Shown: positions 1-8,162 of the stretch, piece after piece
Position numbering within the stretch: the stretch's first letter is position 1
How the letters are laid out: every line of letters starts with the position of its first letter
Origin: an uncultured Duncaniella sp.
GTDB taxonomy: Bacteria; Bacteroidota; Bacteroidia; Bacteroidales; Muribaculaceae
Assembly (NCBI GenBank): GCA_910578515.1
Contig: CAJTQR010000002.1
Location: 124,001-188,000 of the forward strand
Reading direction: 5' to 3'
Length of the DNA: 64,000 bases
Position numbers and translations under genes: made by a program
The notes under the pieces: generated by a model
What the model was told of the DNA's origin: nothing
Database searches by the model: none
What the model saw: only the letters and a program-made list of their open reading frames with translations

Positions 1-359
1 ATTACTCCGATTACTCCGAAGGGCACGCGTACACGGCGCAACTGCAAGCCGTTGGGGAGGATGTGCTCCTCGATTACCTCTCCGAGGGGGGAGGGGAGAG
101 ATGCCACATGCCTCATGTCGGAGGCTATGCTTTCCAGTCGCTCAGGAGTGAGTTGCAGACGGTCGTAGAGCGGGTTTTCCCTCTCCATCCGTGAGAGGTC
201 ACGGCTGTTTGCCTCGAGGAGTGAGGCTGAGTTGGCGGTTATTTCATCGGCGAGGGTGAGGAGGAGCTCCGAGCGCCGCTGCTCCGTGATTGAGGAGATG
301 GTGCGGGATGCTTTTTTAACCCGCGCGAATATAAGGTCGAGGTTGGTGGATTCTGACAT
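1..359 (-). CDS. proA: Glutamate-5-semialdehyde dehydrogenase (gamma-glutamyl phosphate reductase), N-terminal part
   Basis: Second step of proline synthesis: NADPH-dependent reduction of gamma-glutamyl phosphate to glutamate-5-semialdehyde, in the cytoplasm. Only the first 119 codons are present, because the gene runs off the left edge. The visible part begins MSESTNLDLIF, continues with the helical ProA N-terminus and reaches the conserved RVRVPFGVIGVI strand that opens the nucleotide-binding domain. ATG at 357-359 on the complementary strand is the natural start. It lies 44 bp after proB, as last gene of a proC-proB-proA run, so cotranscription is likely. The family is certain; completeness of the gene cannot be judged. 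Confidence 0.93.
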   Translation of the reverse strand, partial: MSESTNLDLIFARVKKASRTISSITEQRRSELLLTLADEITANSASLLEANSRDLSRMERENPLYDRLQLTPERLESIASDMRHVASLPSPLGEVIEEHILPNGLQLRRVRVPFGVIGV

Positions 360-403
360 ATCAAACTGTTTTTTTATGAGAGCTCAGTCTCTCGGAGTAG
401 CTG

Positions 404-1483
404 CTATTCAAGGAAAAGGTAATCGTAATGTATCACGGGTTTCTGACCCTTTTTCCCTATGGAGGTGGCGAGGTCGGAGCTTGATACTGAAGCACGTCCC
501 ACGCCGATGGTCTCGCCTGAGGGGATGATTATGGACACAATGTCGCCCTCCTCCCATTCGCCATCGGCACTGAGTACTCCCACCGGGAGCAGACTCACAG
601 CTTTGTCGCTGCGGAGAGCCTTGGCTGCATTGTCGTTGACGCGGATTACTCCCTTGGCAAAACTTCCGCTGTGGGCTATCCAACGCTTGATATTACTCAA
701 TGGTTCGGGTCTCGGTTCAAAGAGAGTGTGAGGAGTGGTGTCGGGGGTTGAAATCAGGTCGGTGAGCACATTGGGTCGGTCACCCTTGGCTATTATAACA
801 GTCACACCCTCTTCGGAGAGGCGCCTGGCTATGCCGCATTTAGTGCCCATGCCGCCGCGCCCGAAGCCGCTTTTAGCCGCCACAACAAACTCGCTGAGGT
901 CTCGGCCTGTTGGTACTCGTCGGATGAGTGTCGATGAGGGGTCGGATGGCGTTCCGTCATATATTCCGTCGACATTCGAGAGAATGATTAGAGTGTCTGC
1001 ATCCATCATCGCGGCGATGAGTCCCGAAAGCTCGTCATTGTCGGTAAACATCAGTTCCGTGAGGCTTGCGGTGTCATTTTCGTTGACTATCGGTATGACT
1101 CCATTCTCGAGCATGGTCTGCATGCAGCCGCGCTGGTTGAGATAGGAGGAACGCGATGAGAAATTTTCCTTCTGTGTGAGTACCTGCCCTACTACATAGC
1201 CGTATTCACGGAATAACTCATTATAAAGATTGATAAGTTTGATTTGACCCACGGAGGAGAAGAGTTGTCGCTGCTCCACGCTGTCGAGCTGGCGGAGGGG
1301 GGTGACAGAGCCGCGTCCGCAAGCCACCGCGCCGCTCGAAACGAGGATAACCTCATGACCCATTCCCATGATGGTGGCAATCTGGTCAACGAGGGCTGAC
1401 ATATTGGTTACATTGGGCTTACCGTCAGGGCGTGTGAGGACATTGCTGCCCACTTTCACCACTATTCTGCGTTTATGTGTCAT
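404..1483 (-). CDS. proB: Glutamate 5-kinase
   Basis: Phosphorylates L-glutamate with ATP to gamma-glutamyl phosphate, the committed and normally proline-inhibited step of proline synthesis. The 359-residue protein has the amino-acid-kinase fold (VVKVGSNVLT at the N-terminus, VSSGAVACG, the NENDTAS and TDND segments, then GRGGMGTK) and a C-terminal PUA-like domain from about residue 280. That is the full-length two-domain form. Its start overlaps the proC stop by 4 bp (ATGA), which points to translational coupling, and proA follows 44 bp later. Nothing is missing from the motifs I can see. Confidence 0.96.
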   Translation of the reverse strand: MTHKRRIVVKVGSNVLTRPDGKPNVTNMSALVDQIATIMGMGHEVILVSSGAVACGRGSVTPLRQLDSVEQRQLFSSVGQIKLINLYNELFREYGYVVGQVLTQKENFSSRSSYLNQRGCMQTMLENGVIPIVNENDTASLTELMFTDNDELSGLIAAMMDADTLIILSNVDGIYDGTPSDPSSTLIRRVPTGRDLSEFVVAAKSGFGRGGMGTKCGIARRLSEEGVTVIIAKGDRPNVLTDLISTPDTTPHTLFEPRPEPLSNIKRWIAHSGSFAKGVIRVNDNAAKALRSDKAVSLLPVGVLSADGEWEEGDIVSIIIPSGETIGVGRASVSSSDLATSIGKKGQKPVIHYDYLFLE

Positions 1484-2280
1484 GATTTTATACCTGCTTT
1501 TAGTCCGCGGATTACTGCTGAGGTGAATCCTGCATGTTCCATTTCGTTAAGTCCGCGTATGGTGAGCCCACCGGGTGTGGTCACCTTGTCAATCTCGCTT
1601 TCAGGATGTGAGCCGGGTATGCTTAGGAGGGCAGCCGCGCCCTTGACAGTCTGCACCACAATCTCTTGTGCCAAGGCAGCCTTGAAGCCTAACTCCACAC
1701 CACCTTCTACTGACGCGCGGATGTAGCGCATGGCATAGGCTATTCCGCAAGAGGCGAGGGTCGTGGCTGCCGGAAGATGTGCCTCGTCAATGACAAGACA
1801 GGTGCCGGTGAGGTCAAAAAGTTGCTTAACCTTGTCGATGGTTTCCGGATTGGCGTTGACAGGTACAATGAAGGTCATGGACTCGCCGAGGGCTATGGCT
1901 GTGTTGGGCATCCCGAGGAAAATCTGAGGGAGGGTGCCATTTTTGTCGAGCCATTGGGTAAGATTTCCAGAGGAGATGCCGGCGGCTACCACCACCAGGC
2001 TTTGGCGCGTGTAGTCAATCACCGGTTTTATTTCCTTAATCACCTGCTCAACAAGCCAGGGCTTCACTACCACCATCACTACATCGGCCGAAGCGGCAGC
2101 TTCAGTGTTGCTGTTGGTCACGCGCACACCCTTGTCGGCGAAAGGTTCAAGCGCTTTTTGCGAGGGATTGGAGAGCGTAAGGGCATCCTTAGGGAAGGAA
2201 CAGTGAAGAAGTCCGGCAGCGATGGCACCACCCATTGCGCCGACTCCGATGATTGATACATTCATTTTATTATCAGACAT
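1480..2280 (-). CDS. proC: Pyrroline-5-carboxylate reductase
   Basis: Last step of proline synthesis: NAD(P)H reduction of 1-pyrroline-5-carboxylate to proline. The N-terminal Rossmann motif is GVGAMGGAIAAGLL. The mid-protein VVVKPW segment and the C-terminal dimerisation part (LASCGIAY, then TTPGGLTIRGL) are typical of ProC. I place the start at the ATG at 2280 (MSDNKMNVS, 266 residues, normal for the family). A longer frame to 2358 would need a TTG start and adds a 26-residue leader unlike ProC; another ATG at 2265 is also possible. First gene of the proCBA cluster, overlapping proB by 4 bp. Confidence 0.93.
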   Translation of the reverse strand: MSDNKMNVSIIGVGAMGGAIAAGLLHCSFPKDALTLSNPSQKALEPFADKGVRVTNSNTEAAASADVVMVVVKPWLVEQVIKEIKPVIDYTRQSLVVVAAGISSGNLTQWLDKNGTLPQIFLGMPNTAIALGESMTFIVPVNANPETIDKVKQLFDLTGTCLVIDEAHLPAATTLASCGIAYAMRYIRASVEGGVELGFKAALAQEIVVQTVKGAAALLSIPGSHPESEIDKVTTPGGLTIRGLNEMEHAGFTSAVIRGLKAGIKS

Positions 2281-2438
2281 TTCATCTAAACGGGACTGCG
2301 ACAAGAGACCGTTGTAAAGCGACCTCTTGTCGGCAGAAGCCCTCTTAATATTAAACAATCTTGATTACTATGGTGGAAAACGGGAGTGAATGATGTGGCT
2401 CCATAAAGTCGGGACGGTACCTGGTGGATGGTCCTTAA

Positions 2439-4775
2439 TCAGATGTTTGGTCTGTCCCAGGTGTAAGTCTCAGTGCAGGTGAGAGGGAGAGATAGATTTC
2501 CGACTGTGACTGTGAAGTCGCCCTCCTCAAGAGTCCATTCGCCATTTGCATTGACAAACGCGAGGTCTGTGGCGGGAACGCAGAACTTGACGGTGCGTGT
2601 CTCGCCCGGTCGGAGGTTTACCTTGCTGAAAGCGCGCAGACGTTTGTTGTCGGGCACTATAGACGCCACTATATCGGAACTGAACAGCAGCACTGCTTCT
2701 TTTCCTTCAACCTTGCCGGTGTTGGTGACATCGACCGTGAAGGTCAGAACGTCCGAGCGGTTGAATTGATTCTTATCGACACGCAGGTTGGAGTAGGCGA
2801 ATGTGGTATAGCTTTTACCATAACCGAATGGCCACTGCACATTGATGCGGGCGTCGTAGTCGTAGACACCTTCCATCTTTCCAACCTCCTCGCTCACCTT
2901 ATAATCGTAGGTGACGAGCGAATTGATTTCGCGGGGATATGTGAAGGGGAGCTTGGCTGAGAAATTTGAGTCGCCGGCAAGGAGACGGGCAAGAGCATCG
3001 CCACCATAGTTGCCGGGGAGGATGATGTCGACCACGGCATCGGCCAGCGGTTCGATATCGGCAATCAATCGCGGACGACCTTCGTTGAGAATCAGAAGTA
3101 TAGGTTTCCCGGCATTTGCAAGCGCTTTCACCATGTCGCGCTGCTTCTCCGAGAGATGCAGGTCAGTGAGGTTACCGGGAGTCTCGCAGTAGGAGTTCTC
3201 GCCGATACATGCTATTATTATGTCGGCATCGCGGGCAGCAGCCACAGCGGAGTTTATGCTATGAGACTGAAAAATCTCATCGCCATAAGCACCCTTTTCA
3301 TTGAATGTGACAGTGGGTTGAAAACATACGTTGGATGCTCCGAAACGGTTGCAGAGCGCCTCGTAGATTGTGTTGAAGTCCTTGGCATACTCATCGGTGA
3401 GATGTCCTTGCCAGGTGTAGCTCCATCCGCCGTTGAGCGAGCGCATGGAGTTGGCGGTCGGTCCTGTGAGGAATATTTTGGTGCCCTGCTTGAGCGGCAG
3501 GAGGTCATGTTCGTTTTTCAGAAGCACCATGGTCTGCTCGGCCGATTCCAGTGCCTCGGCTGCAAACTTCGGTGAGGCAAACTCGGGATGGTCCTTCAGG
3601 GTGGTGTTGGGATGCTCGAAGAGACCGAGACGGTATTTCAGACGAATCACACGGGCAGCAGCGTCGTCGATGCGGCTCATAGGCACGGCCCCTTCCTCCA
3701 CAAGCTCTTTGAGAATGGTGCAGTAATCCACTTTGTATGGTTCCATAGCCATGTCAATACCAGCGTTTATGGCTATACGGATGGCATCTTTCTTATCCTT
3801 GGCAACTTTCTCGCGGGTGTAGAGATTGTTGATGTCGGCCCAGTCGGTCACTATCATTCCGTCCCATTGCAGGTCCTCCTTCAGCCACTTGGTGAGCAGA
3901 ATCGGATTGGCATGCACCGGGGTGCCATTGATTGAGGAGGAGTTGACCATAAGGGTGAGCGCACCATACTTTATGGCTTCGAGATAGGGAGCGAAATGCT
4001 TCTCACGCAAGTCGGATGGTGAGATGTAGGCCGGTGTGCGGTCCTTGCCTGAGAATGGGATGCCGTAACCCATGAAATGCTTGATGGATACGGCTATATG
4101 GTTGCCATCCACATGGTTGGGGTCATTACCCTGAAATCCGCGCACTGCTGCGCCACCCATGAGGGCATTGACCAGCGGGTCCTCCCCGTAATTTTCCCAG
4201 AATCTGGGCCAGCGGGGGTCGCGGGCAAGGTCGAGGGTGGGTGAGAAAGTCCAGGGGCAGTCGCTCGCGCGGGTCTCGTAGGCAGTGATTTCTGCCGCGC
4301 GGCGGGCTATTTCAGTGTCAAACGAAGCCGCCACATTGAGATTCTGCGGGAAGAGAGTGCCGCCGTTGGTATAGGTGGTGCCGTGGTTCTGGTCAAGACC
4401 ATAGATGAAGGGGATGCCGATATGTTTCATCGAGCTCTCCTGAATCTGAGGTATGATTACATTCCATTCCTTGGCGTCGAGACAGTAGGAGTAGGGTGCG
4501 TTGAGTATCGAGCCAACCTTATAGATGCCAAACACGGTATCCATTTTCTCCTTAGAGAGAACGAATTTGCCATTCTTGTCATATCCTCCGAGTATATCCA
4601 CCTGGATTTGAGTCATCTGACCGATTTTCTCCTCCAGTGTCATCTTGGAGAGTGTATTTTGCACCTTAGCCTCAAGCGCGGGGTCAGGTGGTATGACGGG
4701 GAGTGTGATGGATGAGTAGGCGGAGGCGGAAAGAGCGAGGATGCCGCCGCAGAGGAATAACAAAAGTTTTTTCAT
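2439..4775 (-). CDS. Glycoside hydrolase family 3 beta-glucosidase (BglX-like), exported
   Basis: Exported exo-acting beta-glycosidase, probably a beta-glucosidase of the BglX group that trims oligosaccharides in the periplasm. The 778-residue protein has a signal peptide (MKKLLLFLCGGILALSASA). It then shows the GH3 N-terminal barrel with KHFMGYG and the nucleophile segment IVTDWADI (Asp in TDW), the C-terminal sandwich domain (LLKNE, LTGPTA, ILPGNYGGDA) and a fibronectin-III-like tail with FGYGKSYTTF. It starts 12 bp after the 7TM-HD gene, so it may be the last gene of that transcript. Substrate cannot be read from sequence; beta-xylosidase activity is an alternative. Confidence 0.92.
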   Translation of the reverse strand: MKKLLLFLCGGILALSASAYSSITLPVIPPDPALEAKVQNTLSKMTLEEKIGQMTQIQVDILGGYDKNGKFVLSKEKMDTVFGIYKVGSILNAPYSYCLDAKEWNVIIPQIQESSMKHIGIPFIYGLDQNHGTTYTNGGTLFPQNLNVAASFDTEIARRAAEITAYETRASDCPWTFSPTLDLARDPRWPRFWENYGEDPLVNALMGGAAVRGFQGNDPNHVDGNHIAVSIKHFMGYGIPFSGKDRTPAYISPSDLREKHFAPYLEAIKYGALTLMVNSSSINGTPVHANPILLTKWLKEDLQWDGMIVTDWADINNLYTREKVAKDKKDAIRIAINAGIDMAMEPYKVDYCTILKELVEEGAVPMSRIDDAAARVIRLKYRLGLFEHPNTTLKDHPEFASPKFAAEALESAEQTMVLLKNEHDLLPLKQGTKIFLTGPTANSMRSLNGGWSYTWQGHLTDEYAKDFNTIYEALCNRFGASNVCFQPTVTFNEKGAYGDEIFQSHSINSAVAAARDADIIIACIGENSYCETPGNLTDLHLSEKQRDMVKALANAGKPILLILNEGRPRLIADIEPLADAVVDIILPGNYGGDALARLLAGDSNFSAKLPFTYPREINSLVTYDYKVSEEVGKMEGVYDYDARINVQWPFGYGKSYTTFAYSNLRVDKNQFNRSDVLTFTVDVTNTGKVEGKEAVLLFSSDIVASIVPDNKRLRAFSKVNLRPGETRTVKFCVPATDLAFVNANGEWTLEEGDFTVTVGNLSLPLTCTETYTWDRPNI

Positions 4776-4787
4776 TGCACAATATAA

Positions 4788-6911
4788 TTAGGTTGGTGAG
4801 TTAGAATCTGAGTCAGAATTGGCAGTGTCAGAGTCCTTATTATCCTCCAGTACGGCAGGAAGATTTGGGGTAGGAGCCTTAAGCTCGGGGTAAGAGATGC
4901 GCGAGTGATACATAGTGCGCAGTCGCTGTGCGAACACCTCTTTGATTGCCTGCACATCGCGGAACGAGATAGGGGAGTCGTTGTGACGTCCTTCGGCTAT
5001 CTGCCCGTCGATAATCTTATTGACAAGCGCGGAGATAGCTTCGGGCGAGTGGTCGGTCATGGAGCGTGATGCAGCTTCCACGGCATCAGCCATCATAAGT
5101 ATGGAGGTCTCCTTGGACTGCGGGTCAGGACCGGGGTAGGAGAATGCCGATTCATCCACCGGTTCGTCAGGATGAGCATTGCGGTAGGTGGTGTAGAAGT
5201 AACGGGCGGTCCCTGCGCCATGATGCTCGCGTATGAATTTGCGTATTACCTCCGGAAGTTTGGCTTTTTCGGCCAGGGCGAGTCCTTCGCGCACATGTCC
5301 GGTGACTATCCTTGCGCTCTGCAGCGGGTCGAGGGCGTCGTGGGGATTGACTCCATGCTGATTTTCAGTATAGAAGGCTGGATTCTTGATTTTGCCTATG
5401 TCGTGGTAGAGGGCGCCGGTACGCACGAGCTGCACGTTGGCACCGATGCGGTTGGCGGCTGCCGACGAGAGATTGCTGACAGCCATGGAGTGATTGAATG
5501 TGCCGGGACACTCCTCTGACAGCTCCCTGAGCAGCGGGTTATTGATGTCGCTGAGCTCAACGAGGGTCACACGTGAGGTAAAGCCGAAGATGCGCTCCAC
5601 CATAAACATGAGCACGTAGCTGAACGAGATGAGGATGGCATTGATTGCGAAGCATCCAAACACCCTCCCCTCTGTCTTGCTGAGTGAGCCTGACTGCATC
5701 ACCTCCATTGCCACGTAGCTGAGGCTGTAGGCTATGAGGATGAGGGCGGCGGTGCGTATGAGCTGGCTACGGCGGGTGAGGTCCTTGAGCGAGTCGATTG
5801 CCACCACGCCGGCTATGAACTGCAGGTATATGAATTCGAGAGAGAACGACGCCACGATGGCGCAGATAAGCACCTCGATGAGGTGGCAGAAGTAGGCCGT
5901 GCGCGAATCAAGGAATATGAGTACCAGGATTGGTATCATGGTAAAGGGCACTATGAACAGACCGCTGCGGAATGTGGCGTCCATTGTGAACGCGAAGAGT
6001 GTGAACACCCCTATCAGGGTCATGAGGAAGAGCACAGTGCGGTTGTCGTCGAAATAGTCGCGACGGAATATGTAGAGATAGCCGTAGAGAGCGGCGAAAA
6101 GTATCACTATATATAGAGTCTGCCCGGCTATCGGGTAGTAATGCTTGCTTATGGTGGTGTTTCCGCGCTCATCGGCAAGTTCCTCGTAGGTTTTCAGCAC
6201 GGTGGCAAGGCGGGTGGTCACGATGTCGCCCTTGTCAATTATTCGCTCGCCCTGCTGGATTACACCGATGGGTGCCATGGCTTTCTGGTAAGCCTCTTCG
6301 AGCACACGGCGTGTGGTGATGGTGTCAAGGAGTATGTTGGGCTGCAACATCTCCGAGAGTTTTGTCTTGGATAGGGCTTCGTGTACGTTATGGTTGCGCA
6401 ACACGCTGTCAAGATGCTCATAGGCACGGAATGCGGAGCGGTAACGTGCGGTGGGCATCGAAATCGCCACATTATCATGGATGAAGCGGACTGATGGGAG
6501 ATGCCCCGAAGTGATGCGGGCGTAGGTGTCACGGTCCACTATGCCATTGTCGTATATGTCCCTGATTTGATTGATTATCAGGTTTTTTTGCGCCGGGGTG
6601 ATGTCAAGGTCCCTGGCGGCGTTGAGGCGTGTGGTATAGTCGGAGATTATGGTCTTCTCGAGGGTGAGGTCACGCATGTATACCGGCTCGAAATTAGCAT
6701 CGATGCTATCTTTCAGCTTGGCGGCGCTCACAGAGTCGAGATGCACGGGGATGTCAAACGGTGCCGTCAGCAAGGCGTAGCTCCAAGGACGGTTTTCCTC
6801 ATAGGAATAATGGTTTTCTCCTGAGCGTGGCAGGAAATAGACGATTGCGGCAACTACCCCGATGAAAAGCAGCACACGCAGTGACAGGTCTCGTCGTGAC
6901 AGATGATTCAT
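4788..6911 (-). CDS. 7TM-HD membrane phosphodiesterase (PgpH-like)
   Basis: Integral membrane HD-domain hydrolase resembling PgpH, whose studied members hydrolyse c-di-AMP. The 707-residue chain has one N-terminal membrane helix (about 11-27), an extracytoplasmic 7TMR-HD domain (about 30-260), a block of seven hydrophobic helices (about 262-445) and a cytosolic HD domain (about 470-680). Metal-binding residues are visible: H474 in TFNHSM, H503/D504 in LYHDIGK, HH563-564 and D609 in MMADAVEA. The C-terminus ends in an acidic Ser/Asp-rich tail. It overlaps the upstream DUF2752 gene by 4 bp (ATGA). The c-di-AMP role is inferred from the family; no diadenylate cyclase gene is visible in this window. 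Confidence 0.9.
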   Translation of the reverse strand: MNHLSRRDLSLRVLLFIGVVAAIVYFLPRSGENHYSYEENRPWSYALLTAPFDIPVHLDSVSAAKLKDSIDANFEPVYMRDLTLEKTIISDYTTRLNAARDLDITPAQKNLIINQIRDIYDNGIVDRDTYARITSGHLPSVRFIHDNVAISMPTARYRSAFRAYEHLDSVLRNHNVHEALSKTKLSEMLQPNILLDTITTRRVLEEAYQKAMAPIGVIQQGERIIDKGDIVTTRLATVLKTYEELADERGNTTISKHYYPIAGQTLYIVILFAALYGYLYIFRRDYFDDNRTVLFLMTLIGVFTLFAFTMDATFRSGLFIVPFTMIPILVLIFLDSRTAYFCHLIEVLICAIVASFSLEFIYLQFIAGVVAIDSLKDLTRRSQLIRTAALILIAYSLSYVAMEVMQSGSLSKTEGRVFGCFAINAILISFSYVLMFMVERIFGFTSRVTLVELSDINNPLLRELSEECPGTFNHSMAVSNLSSAAANRIGANVQLVRTGALYHDIGKIKNPAFYTENQHGVNPHDALDPLQSARIVTGHVREGLALAEKAKLPEVIRKFIREHHGAGTARYFYTTYRNAHPDEPVDESAFSYPGPDPQSKETSILMMADAVEAASRSMTDHSPEAISALVNKIIDGQIAEGRHNDSPISFRDVQAIKEVFAQRLRTMYHSRISYPELKAPTPNLPAVLEDNKDSDTANSDSDSNSPT

Positions 6912-7288
6912 AGATATATATTTCGAAATATTGTCCAGAGGATAATGATGGAAAGGACGGTCAGGATTACCGAACGGGAATTGAGCACCCGGTGAAGCAC
7001 CGGGAACCGCGAGCGCAGATGCCAGGCAACTACCAGGAGCAGAAGCAGGGGGATTTCCAGTATGAACAGGGCATTATAGTGCCATGCCGCCGCGAGGTTG
7101 CCGGTGAGCAGTGAGTGGAGTGCTCGTTGGGAACCGCAGCCGGGACATTGCCAACCGGTGAGCTCATGGAACATGCAGCGTGGAAAATAGTTGGTGGAGG
7201 GGTCGAGTGTGTAGTACAACGCTACGACCAGTCCGACAGCCACTATAGTCCCTGCAATGAGGACTGAACGAGGAATCCGCTCCGTCAT
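6908..7288 (-). CDS. DUF2752 family small membrane protein
   Basis: Small membrane protein of unknown function (126 residues) with the DUF2752 signature: a Cys-rich turn CMFHELTGWQCPGCGSQRA just after the first helix, followed by HYNALFILEIP. Hydrophobic helices lie near residues 8-25, 68-85 and 103-122. The three cysteines with the PGCG turn could bind a metal or form a disulfide, but that is speculation. The start is the ATG at 7288, whose A and T lie in the stop region of the upstream gene (ATGA overlap); a longer frame to 7366 would use GTG and duplicate coding of the neighbour. DUF2752 proteins are often found beside CD225/TM2-type small membrane proteins, as here. Confidence 0.85.
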   Translation of the reverse strand: MTERIPRSVLIAGTIVAVGLVVALYYTLDPSTNYFPRCMFHELTGWQCPGCGSQRALHSLLTGNLAAAWHYNALFILEIPLLLLLVVAWHLRSRFPVLHRVLNSRSVILTVLSIIILWTIFRNIYL

Positions 7289-7863
7289 GCTCCCACACTC
7301 ATGAGAGAGAAGAGGGTGTAGAACGGCTGCACGATGAGTCCGAGCACGAATGAGATAATCACCCACATGGATGCTCTCTCGGATGCTTTCTCGGCTTCAA
7401 GATAGTCACCACGGTAATATGCGGGTGAAACCTTCGAGGCATACACTATCGCTATCACGCCTGTGACGATGCAGCAGCAGATGGTGACCACAATCGCCCA
7501 CACCAGATAGTTCTGCGGCATGGGTGGCTGTCCGGGCTGTTGCTGACCATATGGTTGTTGCTGTCCGTATGGTGCCTGTTGCTGATACCCCGGCTGCTGA
7601 CTATATGACTGTTGACCATATGGCTGCTGTCCGTATGGTGCCTGTTGCTGATATCCCGGCTGCTGACTATATGGTTGCTGCCCGTATGAGTCAACCGGCA
7701 CGTTGAACCAGGCAGCGATTTCCGGAATCATTGCCACAGTGGTCCAATCGGGAAGTCCCTCATGCCAAATGGGGGTGTTGAGCGACAACCCGGGCTGCAC
7801 CCTGAGTTCCTCAAGAGTCTTGGGACCCATCTGGACGTCGTTGATGATAATCCAATATTTCAT
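7285..7863 (-). CDS. GYF_2 domain plus CD225/dispanin-like membrane protein with Gln-rich linker
   Basis: A 192-residue protein in three parts. Residues 1-52 are a GYF_2/DUF4339 domain (WIIINDVQMGPKTLEEL, then a Trp-rich turn PIWHEGLPDWTTV), probably a peptide-binding module. Residues 55-112 are a Gln/Tyr/Pro/Gly linker made of repeated PYGQQ and SQQPGYQQQ units. Residues 115-190 are a CD225/dispanin-type two-helix membrane domain with a CCC cluster (TICCCIVTGVIAIVYA) and a VSPAYYRGDY loop. The repeat DNA is a possible slippage site, so linker length may vary between strains. First gene of a coupled run with DUF2752, PgpH-like and GH3 genes. Function unknown; the architecture is known in bacteria, but I know of no defined role. 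Confidence 0.88.
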   Translation of the reverse strand: MKYWIIINDVQMGPKTLEELRVQPGLSLNTPIWHEGLPDWTTVAMIPEIAAWFNVPVDSYGQQPYSQQPGYQQQAPYGQQPYGQQSYSQQPGYQQQAPYGQQQPYGQQQPGQPPMPQNYLVWAIVVTICCCIVTGVIAIVYASKVSPAYYRGDYLEAEKASERASMWVIISFVLGLIVQPFYTLFSLMSVGA

Positions 7864-7917
7864 TTTCGGGTTATTGGTGATGAATTCTTTTTGGTGAAGT
7901 TTTTTTTAAGGGGAGAG

Positions 7918-8106
7918 GGGGAATCGGACTAATCTGACTAATCGGACTAATCAGGGGAATCAGACCAATCCGACCAATCCGACTAATCGGGGGAATCTGA
8001 CTAATCCGACCAATCTGACTTATCGGACTTATCCGATTGGTCTGATACGTCCGATAGGTCCGATTAGTCCAATAACTCCGATTAGTCCGATTCGTCCGAT
8101 TCGTCT
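7918..8106. repeat. 9-bp tandem array with orientation switch (21 units)
   Basis: Twenty-one consecutive 9-bp units fill 189 bp without a phase break. All but three (two GGGGAATCN, one AATAACTCC) fit the skeleton GANNNNTCN. Units 1-13 (7918-8034) are mostly of type GACTAATCN or GACCAATCN. Units 14-21 (8035-8106) are the reverse complement type, GATTAGTCN or GATTCGTCN. A transcript through the array can therefore fold back over much of its length. It lies between deoC and the GYF/CD225 gene, both read leftwards. Frames across it give three-residue repeats only and do not look like a protein. Confidence 0.9.
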
Positions 8107-8162
8107 GCTCTTCCAGCCCTGCTAGCTCTTCCAGCCTCCTTCTCTTCCTCTCTCCTTGTTGG

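Noticed and set aside
1..22. Tandem ATTACTCCG repeat at the left edge, similar in look to the array at 7918-8106
   Set aside because: It is explained by the ProA coding sequence (Gly-Val-Ile repeated twice); only two copies.
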